A DNA stretch of 64,000 nt. It comes from VXYL01 sp965199945. Its GTDB lineage: Bacteria > Pseudomonadota > Gammaproteobacteria > Pseudomonadales > Azotimanducaceae. The DNA lies in contig OZ241354.1 in assembly GCA_965199945.1 (NCBI GenBank), positions 3,286,001 to 3,350,000 of the forward strand. The letters run 5' to 3'. The notes beneath the pieces were generated by a model, which was given only the letters and a program-made list of their open reading frames with translations, ran no database searches and was not told where the DNA came from. The translations under genes and the position numbers were made by a program. Below, in pieces: positions 51,807 through 60,938 of this stretch (its first letter is position 1; each line of letters begins with the position of its first letter).

Positions 51807-53114
51807 TCAGGCCGCCTCTTGGCCCTCCGCCTTCGGCGTCAAGCGGCGCGTCACCCACATCAGCATCGCCAAGGCGACCAGCAGCACCGCGGTGCCCACC
51901 AGCAGCGCGAAGGATTCGAGACGCAGCAGCGCGTAGAGCACGGCGTAGAGGATGCCGAGCGTGATCGCCGCCGCGGTGCCCAGGCGCTTGCTGCCGCTGG
52001 CGCCGAAGGCGTACCAGGCGATCATGGTGGTGAGCAGGAGCGCCGCCGCGGCATAGCCGAGGGCGAATCCGACGTGTTCGGCCAGCGCCAGCAGGGTCAG
52101 GAAGAACAGGCCCAGCGCGACGCCCGTGACGCCGTACTGGACGATGTGGAAGCGCATTCCGGTCGCCAGTTCGAGGCACAGCACGCTCACCAGCGTGAGC
52201 ACCACGAACAGCACGCCGTACTTCACGCTGCGGTTCACCGAGGCGTAGAGGTTCACCGGCTCGACGATGCTGAAGCCCAAGTCCTTGTCGGCGAAGAGAT
52301 CGCCCTGGGCTGGCCGCACCGCGGCGACGCGCGGCAGTCCGCGCGCCAGGTCGAGCGTCGACCAGGCGGCGTCGAAGCCGTCGCGCCGAACATCGTGGCG
52401 GTCCGGCAGAAAGCGCCCGTCGAAGCTCGGATGCGGCCAGGTGGAAGCGATCTCGATCCGGGTGCGGTCGCCCACCGGCACCGCCGAGAGGCGCTTGGCA
52501 CCGCGCAAGGCCAGCGTGAAGGAGAACCCCCCGCCGTCCTGGGGCTGCGGCAGGGCGCCGAACAGCCCCGGCTCGACCAGCCCGTTGTTGGCGCTCGCGC
52601 TCAAGTCGATGGCGGTCTCGCGCATGTCGCCGGCCGTCCATGTCAGCGCCGCTTCCCGCACCCCGCGCGGGTCGGAAACGCCGACGGCGAGAGTGGCGCG
52701 CTGCAGCTGCAGTTCGCCGAAGCGGGAGCGCAGCTGCGCCAAGTCGAGCGGCGCGAAGCGGCCTGTCGCGGCCACGTCCACGTCGAACATGGGCGCCTCG
52801 AAGATGCCCCGCCGCCGCATTTGGTGGCGGGTATCCATGCGCAGTTCCAGGCTCTCGGGCATCACCATCACCGTGGCGGGTTGGTCGTCCCGATCCTGCG
52901 CCGCCAGCGGAATCAGGATCACCGGCCCGGCGACGCGCTGGCTTCCCCCCCACGCCGCGGCGATGCTGTCGATGGCCTCGTGGTTGTAGGCGCGGCGCTC
53001 GTCGACGACGCAGCTCACCAGCGCCAAGGGAATCATCAGCACCGCGATGAGCGCGCCGACCAGCACGAAGCGCAGGGAGTTTGCGAAACCGGCGGTGTCC
53101 AGGCTGATGTTCAC
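51807..53114 (-). CDS. creD: CreD-family inner membrane protein
   Basis: A 435-residue protein with one N-terminal membrane helix (FVLVGALIAVLMIPLALVSCVV), a long periplasmic region that opens VDERRAYNHEAIDSIAAAWGG-like, and about five C-terminal helices (from GVLFVVLTLVSVLCLELATG). This is the CreD plan; in E. coli and Stenotrophomonas it belongs to the CreBC stress regulon. No creBC genes are present here. Function remains poorly known. The gap to the SDR downstream (51614-51806) has no gene. Confidence 0.88.
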   Translation of the reverse strand: MNISLDTAGFANSLRFVLVGALIAVLMIPLALVSCVVDERRAYNHEAIDSIAAAWGGSQRVAGPVILIPLAAQDRDDQPATVMVMPESLELRMDTRHQMRRRGIFEAPMFDVDVAATGRFAPLDLAQLRSRFGELQLQRATLAVGVSDPRGVREAALTWTAGDMRETAIDLSASANNGLVEPGLFGALPQPQDGGGFSFTLALRGAKRLSAVPVGDRTRIEIASTWPHPSFDGRFLPDRHDVRRDGFDAAWSTLDLARGLPRVAAVRPAQGDLFADKDLGFSIVEPVNLYASVNRSVKYGVLFVVLTLVSVLCLELATGMRFHIVQYGVTGVALGLFFLTLLALAEHVGFALGYAAAALLLTTMIAWYAFGASGSKRLGTAAAITLGILYAVLYALLRLESFALLVGTAVLLVALAMLMWVTRRLTPKAEGQEAA

Positions 53115-53352
53115 GGCGCCTCCTCTGGCGGTTGCGGCAAGCGTCTGCGCACAAGAGCTCCGGCTCCTTGCGCCATCGAACAGTTCGCTCCGATTCTAGG
53201 GAGCGCGCCGGCGCCGGATTGTCCAAAAGCGCATCGAATCCGTGCAGAAAGTGAGCATTGCCGCGGGCGCTGGACGGACGGGCGAGCGTCCCGAACCTCG
53301 CGGCGACACAGTACACTGCGTGGCCACGGGTTCACGTTCACGGGGGAAAGCG

Positions 53353-54105
53353 GTGGACGATCTGTACAAGCTCGGCGGCAAGGTCGCGCTGGTCACCGGC
53401 GGCAGCCGCGGCTTGGGGCGCGCCATGGTGCTCGCCTTCGCCAAGGCCGGCGCCGATGTCGTGATCGCCAGCCGCAAGGCGGAGAACTGCAATGCCGTGG
53501 CCGAAGAGGCGCGCGCGCTCGGCGTCCGCGCCCTGCCCCACGCCTGCCACGTCGGCCATTGGGACGACCTCGACGCCCTGACCGCCGCCGCCTATGACGC
53601 CTTCGGCAAGGTGGACGTGCTGGTGAACAACGCCGGCATGTCGCCGCTCTATCCGTCGCTGTCGGCGGTCACCGAGGAACTGTTCGACAAGGTGATCGGC
53701 GTCAACCTCAAGGGCCCTTACCGCTTGAGCGCGCTGATCGGCGAGCGCATGGCGGCTGGCGACGGCGGCGCCATCGTCAACGTCAGCAGCACCGCCGCCG
53801 TGCAGGCCACGCCGAACTCTGAGCCCTACGGGGCCGCCAAGGCCGGCGTCAACTCCCTGACGCTCTCCTTGGCCCGCGCCTATGCGCCGAAGGTGCGCGT
53901 CAATTGCATCCAGGCCGGGCCGTTCCTCACGGACATCTCGAAGGCATGGGACATGGACGCCTTCGAGCGCAACGCCGAGACGGCCATCGCGTTGCAGCGC
54001 GGCGGGCAGCCGGAAGAAGTGGTCGGCGCGGCGTTGTTTCTCGCCGGCGCCACCGGCAGCTTCACCACCGGCGCCATCCTGCGGGTGGACGGCGGTTCGA
54101 TGTGA
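53353..54105 (+). CDS. SDR-family oxidoreductase (3-oxoacyl-ACP reductase-like)
   Basis: A 250-residue classical SDR. TGGSRGLGRAM binds NADP(H), NNAGM follows, catalytic Ser is in VSSTAAVQATP and Y-x3-K is PYGAAK. The start is GTG 53353 with GGGGGAAAG upstream; the frame to 53242 is not needed. It begins a long plus-strand run, with the M20 gene starting 2 bp after its stop. Confidence 0.88.
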   Translation: MDDLYKLGGKVALVTGGSRGLGRAMVLAFAKAGADVVIASRKAENCNAVAEEARALGVRALPHACHVGHWDDLDALTAAAYDAFGKVDVLVNNAGMSPLYPSLSAVTEELFDKVIGVNLKGPYRLSALIGERMAAGDGGAIVNVSSTAAVQATPNSEPYGAAKAGVNSLTLSLARAYAPKVRVNCIQAGPFLTDISKAWDMDAFERNAETAIALQRGGQPEEVVGAALFLAGATGSFTTGAILRVDGGSM

Positions 54106-54107
54106 AG

Positions 54108-55571
54108 ATGGGCGGGAACAGGGCTGGCATGGCCTGCCGCGGCTGGACGACGGCGTTCGCCGCGGCACTGGCGTTCGCCGGCACAACGTCGTGGGCGGAA
54201 CCAGCGCCCACCGCCGACGAACCGATTCAGCACGTGGTCGAAATCCGCGAAGACGCGATTGGGCTGGCCGACGACATCTTCGGCTACGCCGAACTCGGCT
54301 ATCTGGAAGAGCGCAGCAGCGAACGCTTGAGCGGCTATCTCGCCGCCGCCGGCTTCGACGTGCAGCGGGACGTGGCGGGCCTGCCCACGGCGTTCGTCGC
54401 CGAGCGCGGCGAGGGCGCACCGGTGATCGGCATTCTCGCCGAGTTCGACGCCCTGCCTGGCCTCTCCCAAGCGCCGGTGCCGGAGCGCCGCCCGCTTGTG
54501 CAGGACGCGCCCGGCCACGCTTGCGGCCACCATCTGTTCGGCAGCGCGTCCACGGTCGCGGCGGTGGCGGTCGCGCAGTGGCTGGACGCACGCGGGATCG
54601 ACGGCACGGTGCGCGTCTACGGCACGCCGGCCGAGGAAGGCGGCTCGGGCAAGGTCTACATGACCCGCGCCGGTCTCTTCGACGGCGTCGACGTCGCGCT
54701 GCACTGGCATCCGGCGGACCGCAACGTCGCCGTGCCGGAGAGCAGCACCGGCAACAAGTCGGCGCGCTTCCGTTTCCACGGGGTTTCCGCCCACGCCGCC
54801 GGCTCGCCGGAGCGCGGTCGTTCGGCGCTCGACGGCGTGGAGGCGATGAACATGATGACCAACATGATGCGCGAACACATGCCGGCGGCGGCGCGGATGC
54901 ACTACGTCATCACGAACGGCGGCCTAGCGCCGAACGTCGTCCCCGAGTTCGCCGAGGTCTACTACTACGTCCGCCACCCGCGCACGGAAATGGTGGAGTC
55001 GCTGTTCGAGCGCTTGGTCGCCGCTGCCGAGGGCGCGGCCTTGGGCACCGGCACGCGCATGGACTACGAGGTGATGCACGGCAACTTTCCGCTGCTGCGC
55101 AACGACGTGCTGGCCAAGCTGCTGCACGACAAGCTGGCCGCCCTTGGCGGCGTGGCCTACGACGAGTCGGAGACGGCTTTCGCCCAGGCCATCCGCAAGA
55201 CGCTCCTCGGCAAGCTGAGGCCGCTCTCGTCGGCGCAGGAGCTGCTGCCGTTCGCGTTCCGCCAGAAGGCCGGCTCGACGGACGTGGGCGACGTCAGCTG
55301 GGCGGTGCCCACGGCCGGCTTCGGCACTGCCACCTGGGTTCCCGGCACGCCGGCGCACAGTTGGCAGGCGGTCGCCGCCGGCGGCATGAGCATCGGCCAC
55401 AAGGGCATGATGCTGGCCGCCAAGGTGCTCGCCAGCGCCGCCGCCGAACTGTTCCTGAGTCCAGCGCTCGTCGCCCAGGCGAAGGCCGAGTTCGTCGAGC
55501 GGCGTGGCGAGCGGTTCATCTATCGGCCCTTGCTCGGCGACCGGAATCCGCCGCTGGACTACCGCTTGTGA
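54108..55571 (+). CDS. exported M20-family amidohydrolase
   Basis: A 487-residue metallopeptidase-type hydrolase (aminobenzoyl-glutamate/aminoacylase group). A signal peptide is visible, cleaved near TTSWA-EPAP. DIFGYAELGYLEERSS, GHACGHHLFG (metal His and Asp region), EEGGSGKV (catalytic Glu) and SAHAAGSPE (dimer-domain His) are family blocks. The likely site is the periplasm, on an N-acyl or amide substrate. The start ATG 54108 is 2 bp after the SDR stop; ATG 54129 would also keep the signal. Confidence 0.87.
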   Translation: MGGNRAGMACRGWTTAFAAALAFAGTTSWAEPAPTADEPIQHVVEIREDAIGLADDIFGYAELGYLEERSSERLSGYLAAAGFDVQRDVAGLPTAFVAERGEGAPVIGILAEFDALPGLSQAPVPERRPLVQDAPGHACGHHLFGSASTVAAVAVAQWLDARGIDGTVRVYGTPAEEGGSGKVYMTRAGLFDGVDVALHWHPADRNVAVPESSTGNKSARFRFHGVSAHAAGSPERGRSALDGVEAMNMMTNMMREHMPAAARMHYVITNGGLAPNVVPEFAEVYYYVRHPRTEMVESLFERLVAAAEGAALGTGTRMDYEVMHGNFPLLRNDVLAKLLHDKLAALGGVAYDESETAFAQAIRKTLLGKLRPLSSAQELLPFAFRQKAGSTDVGDVSWAVPTAGFGTATWVPGTPAHSWQAVAAGGMSIGHKGMMLAAKVLASAAAELFLSPALVAQAKAEFVERRGERFIYRPLLGDRNPPLDYRL

Positions 55572-55608
55572 CCATGCGTCGGCGCGGCCAGCGCGCGACT
55601 CCGCCACG

Positions 55609-56427
55609 GTGAGAGTCCTGCTTCTGCATCCTGGGGCGATGGGCGCGTCCATCGGCGCTGCGCTGGTCGGCAATGGCCACGATGTCGCTTGGGTCTCGGC
55701 CGGCCGCGGCGAAGCGACTCGCGAACGGGCACAAGGCGCCGGTCTGACGCCGCTCGAAACACTTGCCGAAGGAGCAGCGTTTGCGGAACTTGCGATCTCG
55801 GTCTGCCCGCCCGAAGCCGCCTTCGATGTCGCTGCCGAAGTCGCCGCGGCGGATTTCAAGGGCATCTACTTGGACGCCAACGCCGTCGCGCCGGCGACGG
55901 CGGAACGCATCGGGGCAGTCTGCGCGCGCTACGTGGACGGCGGCATCATCGGGCCGCCGGCGTGGCGCGAGGGCGCGACGCGCCTGTACCTGGCCGGCGA
56001 CCAGGCGCCGACCGTGGCGGCGCTGTTCGCCGGTTCCCTCGTGGATGCCCGCGTCGTCTCAGGCGGCGGCGTCGGCGCGGCTTCGGCGCTGAAGATGTGC
56101 TACGCCGCGTTCACCAAGGGCTCGTCGGCGCTGCTGCTCGGCGTGCGCGCCTTGGCTGCCGCGAACGGCGTCTCTGCCGATCTGCTCGCCGAATGGGAGA
56201 TCTCCCAGCCCCAGCTCGCCGCGCGCAGCGCCGCTACGGCGAAATCCGTCAGTCCCAAGGCCTGGCGCTTCGCTGGCGAAATGCGCGAGATCGCGTCGAC
56301 CTTCGCTGCGGCGGACTTGCCAGACGGCTTTCACGGTGCCGCGGCGGTCCTCTACGAACGGCTTGCCGGGTTGAAGGACGACGCCGATGCGGACTTGGAC
56401 GCCGTGCTCGCCGCCTTGCTGCGCTAA
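55609..56427 (+). CDS. NAD(P)-binding protein with DUF1932 domain
   Basis: A 272-residue protein of the 3-hydroxyisobutyrate/6-phosphogluconate dehydrogenase superfamily. VRVLLLHPGAMGASIGAAL is the dinucleotide site, GGIIGPPAWREG the middle block, and SALKMCYAAFTKGSSALL the DUF1932 helix, where Lys takes the usual catalytic position. GTG 55609 is the only start that gives the Rossmann strand directly. Its substrate is unknown. Confidence 0.85.
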   Translation: MRVLLLHPGAMGASIGAALVGNGHDVAWVSAGRGEATRERAQGAGLTPLETLAEGAAFAELAISVCPPEAAFDVAAEVAAADFKGIYLDANAVAPATAERIGAVCARYVDGGIIGPPAWREGATRLYLAGDQAPTVAALFAGSLVDARVVSGGGVGAASALKMCYAAFTKGSSALLLGVRALAAANGVSADLLAEWEISQPQLAARSAATAKSVSPKAWRFAGEMREIASTFAAADLPDGFHGAAAVLYERLAGLKDDADADLDAVLAALLR

Positions 56428-56454
56428 GCTCGGCAGCGGTTGCGGAGGACGACG

Positions 56455-56940
56455 ATGATCGAATTGAACGTCAACGGCGAGCTGCGCCGCGTGGAGGCCG
56501 AACCGGCGATGCCGCTGCTGTGGGTGCTCCGGGAGCAGCTCGGCTTAACTGGCACGAAGTTCGGCTGCGGCATCGCCCAGTGCGGCGCCTGCACCGTGCA
56601 TCTCGGCGGGGCCGCCGTCCGCTCCTGCGTCACGCCCGTGGGCGCGGTGGCCGGACGCGCCGTCACCACCGTGGAGGGGCTGGCGGAACCAGGCGAGCGG
56701 CATCCAGTGCAGCAGGCATGGATCGACGAGCAAGTGCCGCAATGCGGCTACTGCCAGTCCGGCCAGATCATGTCCGCAAGCGCCCTGCTGGCCAGCAATC
56801 CGGCGCCGAGCGATGCGGAAATCGACGCCGCGATGCGCGGCAACATCTGCCGCTGCGGAACCTACGGACGCATTCGCCGCGCCATCAAGCGCGCCGCGGC
56901 GTCGGCAAGCCCGCAGCAGAAAGTCGAGGAGCGCACATGA
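56455..56940 (+). CDS. (2Fe-2S) subunit of a molybdenum hydroxylase (IorA-like)
   Basis: A 161-residue ferredoxin-type subunit. The plant-type cluster uses C38, C43, C46 and C58; the second cluster uses C97, C100, C132 and C134 (CGYC, ICRCG). ATG 56455 has GGAGG 5-9 nt upstream. It passes electrons from the molybdenum subunit encoded next; the stop overlaps that start (ATGA). Such pairs oxidise N-heterocycles or aldehydes. Confidence 0.92.
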   Translation: MIELNVNGELRRVEAEPAMPLLWVLREQLGLTGTKFGCGIAQCGACTVHLGGAAVRSCVTPVGAVAGRAVTTVEGLAEPGERHPVQQAWIDEQVPQCGYCQSGQIMSASALLASNPAPSDAEIDAAMRGNICRCGTYGRIRRAIKRAAASASPQQKVEERT

Positions 56941-59204
56941 GCAAGAAAGAGCGCTCCTCAGCGGCCAAGTGGACGCGCCGCGGATTCATCGCCGCCGGCG
57001 TGCTGGCTGGCGGCGGTCTGGTGGTCGGAGTCGCCATCCGCCCTGGCCACCGCGCGCCGCGCCTCCGCCCGCTGGTCGCCGAGGGCGAAGAGGCGCTGCT
57101 GAACGCCTGGGTCAAGATCGCGCCGGACAACAGCGTCACGGCAATCGTCCCCCACGCCGAGATGGGGCAAGGCGCGCACTCGGTGCTGGCGCAGATGCTG
57201 GCGGACGAACTGGATGCGGCTTGGCGGGACGTGCAGGTGCAGGAAGCGCCGGCGCACGAGGAATACGCCAACTACGCGATGGCCAAGGGCTTCGTGCTGG
57301 GCGACGTGGACTTGCCGCGCGCTCTGGTGGGCACCGTGGACGGCGCCTTCCTGAAGCTCGGCCAGGCGATGGACCTGCAGATCACCGGCGGCAGCACGAG
57401 CGTGCGCTACAGCGGCCTTCATGCAATGCGCATGGCGGGCGCCGCGGCGAGGCAGATGCTTGCCGACGCCGCAGCGACTGCGTGGAGCGTGCCGGCGCAG
57501 GAACTGACGCTGCGCGACACGCGCATCTTCCATGCCGGGAGCGGACGCGAAGCGCGTTACGCCGAGTTCGCCGCCGCGGCGGCCGAAGTCGCGCCGCCAG
57601 CGAAGCCGCGGCTGAAGACGTCGGCGGAATATCGGCTGATCGGCACCGCCGCGCCGCGCTTGGACATCCCGCCCAAGGTCGACGGCAGCGCGGCGTTCGG
57701 CATCGACGCCGAAGTGGAGAATCTCAAGGTCGCCACCACCTTGGCGGCGCCGGTCTTCGGCGCCACGGTGCAGGCGCTCGACGACCAAGCGGCGCGATCC
57801 ATGCCCGGCGTCCTCGACGTGGTCGACTTGGGAGACGCCGTGGCGGTGGTGGCGGACGGCTACTGGCACGCGCGCCAAGCGCTGGCCGCCGTCAACGTGA
57901 CGTGGAATGCCAACGGCAAGGAATCGATCGACCAGGAGGGCATCTACGCACAGTTCCAGGACGACATCGCCACGGCCCTCGCCAATGGCGGCGGCGAAGC
58001 GGAGGTCGAACATGGCGACATCGAAGCCGCGCTGGCGGAGGCGCCCGAGCGCATCGATGCCGAGTACCGCGTTCCCTATCTCGCCCACGCCACGATGGAG
58101 CCGATGAACTGCACCATCTGGGCCCGCGACGGCATCTGCGACGTGTGGACGGGAACCCAGAATCCGTTGGGGGCGCGCAGCGCGGTGGCGGACGTCCTCG
58201 AATTGGCGCCGGAGGCGGTGACCGTCCACAACGCCTATCTCGGCGGCGCGTTCGGCCGGCGCTTCTACGACGACTACGTGCGGCGCGCGGCACACATCGC
58301 CAAGGCGCGGCCGGGGGAACCGATGAAGGTGGTCTGGTCCCGGGAAGAGGACATGGCCCAGGATCGCTACCGGCCGGCCGTGGTCAGCCGCTTCGAGGGC
58401 GCGCTCGATGGCAACGGCAAGCCCTCGGCGTGGCGCAACGTCTACGTGGACAAGCACGAGCCGGCGACAGCGCCGCACATTCCATACGCCATCGCCAATC
58501 AACGCATTGCCGCGGTCAGCAGCCCCACCCACGTGCCCTTCGGCGTGTGGCGCAGCGTGGATCATTCGCAGCACGCCTTCTTCACCGAATCCTTCATCGA
58601 CGAGCTGGCCGCAGCCGCCGAGCAGGACCCGTATCTGTTCCGGCGCACCCTGCTCGCCGCGGCGCCGCGCCATCGCCGGGTGCTGGAAGCGGTCGCCGAC
58701 GCGGCGGGGTGGGATGCGCCACGGGGCGATTCGTCGCCAACGGGAACGCGCCACGGGCGCGGCATTGCTCTGCACGAATCCTTCGGCACCGTCGTGGCGC
58801 AGGTGGTGGACGTGGCCGTGCAGCCGAGCGAAGACGGCGGCGGCAAGCTGCGCGTCGAGCGCGTGTGCTGCGCGGTGGACGCGGGCTTCGCCGTCAACCC
58901 GGACGGCCTCGCCGCGCAGATGGAGAGCGGCATCGTCTTCGGCCTGACGGCCGCGCTCTACGGCGAGATCAGCATCGAACGCGGGCGGGTGAAGCAGAGC
59001 AACTTCCACGACTACCAGATGCTGCGCATCGACCAGACGCCAGAGATCGAGACGGTCATCGTCGATGGCGGCGGGCCGCTCGGCGGCGGCGGAGAACCCG
59101 GAACGCCGCCGACCGCGCCGGCGCTCGCCAACGCCATCTTCGACGCCACCGGCGTTCGGCTGCGCGAACTGCCGGTGTCGAAGGGCGGCTTCGCCTTGGC
59201 GTGA
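56937..59204 (+). CDS. molybdopterin subunit of a xanthine dehydrogenase-family enzyme (IorB-like)
   Basis: A 755-residue catalytic subunit. A twin-arginine signal (WTRRGFIAAGVLAGGG) means it is folded with cofactor in the cytoplasm and sent to the periplasm, carrying the iron-sulfur subunit along. Cofactor blocks are PHAEMGQGAHS, LGGAFGRRFYDDY (about 431-443), PFGVWRSVDHS and the active-site Glu in GGGEPGTPPTAPALANA (near 719). No FAD subunit gene is present, as in isoquinoline 1-oxidoreductase and related cytochrome-linked enzymes. Substrate unknown. Confidence 0.9.
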   Translation: MSKKERSSAAKWTRRGFIAAGVLAGGGLVVGVAIRPGHRAPRLRPLVAEGEEALLNAWVKIAPDNSVTAIVPHAEMGQGAHSVLAQMLADELDAAWRDVQVQEAPAHEEYANYAMAKGFVLGDVDLPRALVGTVDGAFLKLGQAMDLQITGGSTSVRYSGLHAMRMAGAAARQMLADAAATAWSVPAQELTLRDTRIFHAGSGREARYAEFAAAAAEVAPPAKPRLKTSAEYRLIGTAAPRLDIPPKVDGSAAFGIDAEVENLKVATTLAAPVFGATVQALDDQAARSMPGVLDVVDLGDAVAVVADGYWHARQALAAVNVTWNANGKESIDQEGIYAQFQDDIATALANGGGEAEVEHGDIEAALAEAPERIDAEYRVPYLAHATMEPMNCTIWARDGICDVWTGTQNPLGARSAVADVLELAPEAVTVHNAYLGGAFGRRFYDDYVRRAAHIAKARPGEPMKVVWSREEDMAQDRYRPAVVSRFEGALDGNGKPSAWRNVYVDKHEPATAPHIPYAIANQRIAAVSSPTHVPFGVWRSVDHSQHAFFTESFIDELAAAAEQDPYLFRRTLLAAAPRHRRVLEAVADAAGWDAPRGDSSPTGTRHGRGIALHESFGTVVAQVVDVAVQPSEDGGGKLRVERVCCAVDAGFAVNPDGLAAQMESGIVFGLTAALYGEISIERGRVKQSNFHDYQMLRIDQTPEIETVIVDGGGPLGGGGEPGTPPTAPALANAIFDATGVRLRELPVSKGGFALA

Positions 59205-59803
59205 GCACCGAGGCTGCGCCGCGCGCCGGCGCAATCGCGTCGCTGCCGCTGGCCAAGGTGGCCGCGAGCGAATGCCTGCTCGGTGCGCGCGTGCGCTGGG
59301 ACGGCGACGACAACGGCGAGACTTGGCCACGGCGCACCGTGGCGCGGCTCTTCGACCTCGTCGGCCTGTGCCCGGAAGTGGGCATCGGCATGGGCGTGCC
59401 GCGGCCGCCCATTCGTCTCGAAGGCGACGCGGCGACGCCACGCGCCGTGGGCCGCGAGGACTACACGGCGCGCCTGGGCGACTACGCACGGCAGGCATCG
59501 CCCGTGATCGCCGACGCGGCGGGCTACATCTTCGCCGACCGCTCGCCCAGCTGCGGTCTGCGCGGCGTCAAGGTCTACGCCGCGGACGGCAGCTTCGAGC
59601 GCATTGGCCGTGGCGTGTATGCCGCCGCGGTGTTGGCTGGAAATCCAAACTTGCCGGCCGTGGACGCCGAGACGCTGCTCGACGAGGCCGTGCTGCGTGC
59701 CTTCGTGGCAGCCGTCGCCGCCTATCGCGGCATTGACGCCAACAACCGCGACATTGCCCGCGCCATCGAGTCGGCTCGCGGTTCGGCGGGCGCGGCGCCT
59801 TGA
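59201..59803 (+). CDS. DUF523 family protein
   Basis: A 200-residue protein. VAASECLLGARVRWDG, LCPEVGIGMGVPRPPIRL and FADRSPSCGLRGVKVY are the conserved Cys/Ser blocks of DUF523. The start GTG overlaps the XDH stop (GTGA), so it is coupled to the molybdenum enzyme. DUF523 has no proven reaction; its Cys residues suggest a sulfur- or metal-related role. Confidence 0.88.
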   Translation: MSTEAAPRAGAIASLPLAKVAASECLLGARVRWDGDDNGETWPRRTVARLFDLVGLCPEVGIGMGVPRPPIRLEGDAATPRAVGREDYTARLGDYARQASPVIADAAGYIFADRSPSCGLRGVKVYAADGSFERIGRGVYAAAVLAGNPNLPAVDAETLLDEAVLRAFVAAVAAYRGIDANNRDIARAIESARGSAGAAP

Positions 59804-59821
59804 GCTGGCTATACTGGCGCC

Positions 59822-60373
59822 ATGAACTTCTGCAGCGCGTGCGGCAGCAAGGTGACCCGGCGCGTGCCGCCGGGCGACAACCGCCCACGCTTCGTCTGCG
59901 ACTCCTGCCACGCCGTCCACTACCTGAACCCGAAGATCGTGGCTGGCTGCCTGGTGGTCCACGATGGAGCGGTGCTGCTGTGCCGGCGCGCCATCGAGCC
60001 GCGCAAAGGGTTGTGGACGATGCCGGCGGGATTCCTCGAGCTCGGCGAGACCACCTGCGAGGGCGCTCGCCGCGAGACCCTCGAAGAGGCCAATGCGGAA
60101 GTGGACATCGACGGCCTGTACACCATCTTCAATCTGCCGCACATCTCGCAGGTCTACTTCTTCTTCCGCGCCAAGCTGCGCGGCGCCTTCGCGCCCGGCG
60201 AAGAGACGCTGGAGACGCGGCTCTGGGAGGAAGGCGAGATCCCCTGGCAGGAACTGGCTTTTCCGGTCGTCGCCAACACGCTGCGGCACTTCTTCGCGGA
60301 TCGCCGCTGCGGCCGTTTCCCGGTGCGCATGGAGGACATCGTCGTGCAACGGCCTTCGGTTGCGAGAGCCTGA
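59822..60373 (+). CDS. NUDIX hydrolase with N-terminal zinc ribbon
   Basis: A 183-residue protein. The zinc ribbon uses C4, C7, C26 and C29. The Nudix box, GFLELGETTCEGARRETLEEANAE (about 70-93), is complete with REtleE. NUDIX enzymes hydrolyse nucleoside diphosphates linked to other groups; the zinc ribbon resembles NudC-like enzymes, but the rest is shorter. It follows the DUF523 gene by 18 bp. Confidence 0.9.
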   Translation: MNFCSACGSKVTRRVPPGDNRPRFVCDSCHAVHYLNPKIVAGCLVVHDGAVLLCRRAIEPRKGLWTMPAGFLELGETTCEGARRETLEEANAEVDIDGLYTIFNLPHISQVYFFFRAKLRGAFAPGEETLETRLWEEGEIPWQELAFPVVANTLRHFFADRRCGRFPVRMEDIVVQRPSVARA

Positions 60374-60377
60374 GTCG

Positions 60378-60420
60378 GTGCGCCGCGCCGCATTGGGGCA
60401 CCGCGCCGCATTGGGGCGCG
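60378..60420 (+). repeat. short direct repeat
   Basis: The word CGCCGCATTGGGGC occurs at about 60387 and again at about 60405, 18 bp apart, in the gap between the NUDIX and VOC genes. Perhaps a local duplication; no function is inferred. Confidence 0.5.
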
Positions 60421-60466
60421 CCCATTCCTTCGGGTAGACTCCCGCTTGATTCCTCTGGGAGGGAGC

Positions 60467-60925
60467 ATGACAGACGCAAGCCCGAACCCGATTGGCCGCC
60501 TTGACCACATCGGCGTCGCCGTCCACAGCATCGACAAGGCGCGGGCGTTCTTCGAGGACACGCTCGGCGCGACGCATCGGCTGACCGCCGATCACCACTC
60601 CGGCGATTTCCGCGTGGCGCTCTTCGATCTGCACGACTTCTGCATCGAGCTGCTGGAACCGATCAATCCAGAGGGCTTTCTGGCGCACTTCCTGGAGAAG
60701 CGCGGCGAGGGCTTCCACCATCTGACCTTGCAGACGCCCGATTTGGCGGACAAAGTGGCGACATTGGAGGAAGGCGGCGTGCGCGTGGTGGACAAGCATT
60801 TGGAGGACGCAAACGGCATCGACGCCTTCATCTCGCCGAAGAGCGCGCACGGGCTGCTCATCCAACTCGGCCAGACGCCTGGGCCGCTGAACAACCCGCC
60901 GTACTGGGAACAGTCCTCGGACTGA
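60467..60925 (+). CDS. methylmalonyl-CoA epimerase-like VOC protein
   Basis: A 152-residue vicinal-oxygen-chelate protein. GRLDHIGVAVHSI (His14), CIELLEP and GFHHLTLQ (His84 region) are metal-ligand blocks of methylmalonyl-CoA epimerase, which interconverts (R)- and (S)-methylmalonyl-CoA. The last ligand, usually Glu in VLVELCQ, is Gln here (LLIQLGQ), so the reaction may differ. GGGAGGGAGC stands right before ATG 60467. No mutase gene is in the window. Confidence 0.78.
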   Translation: MTDASPNPIGRLDHIGVAVHSIDKARAFFEDTLGATHRLTADHHSGDFRVALFDLHDFCIELLEPINPEGFLAHFLEKRGEGFHHLTLQTPDLADKVATLEEGGVRVVDKHLEDANGIDAFISPKSAHGLLIQLGQTPGPLNNPPYWEQSSD

Positions 60926-60938
60926 ACGGGGCATCGCC

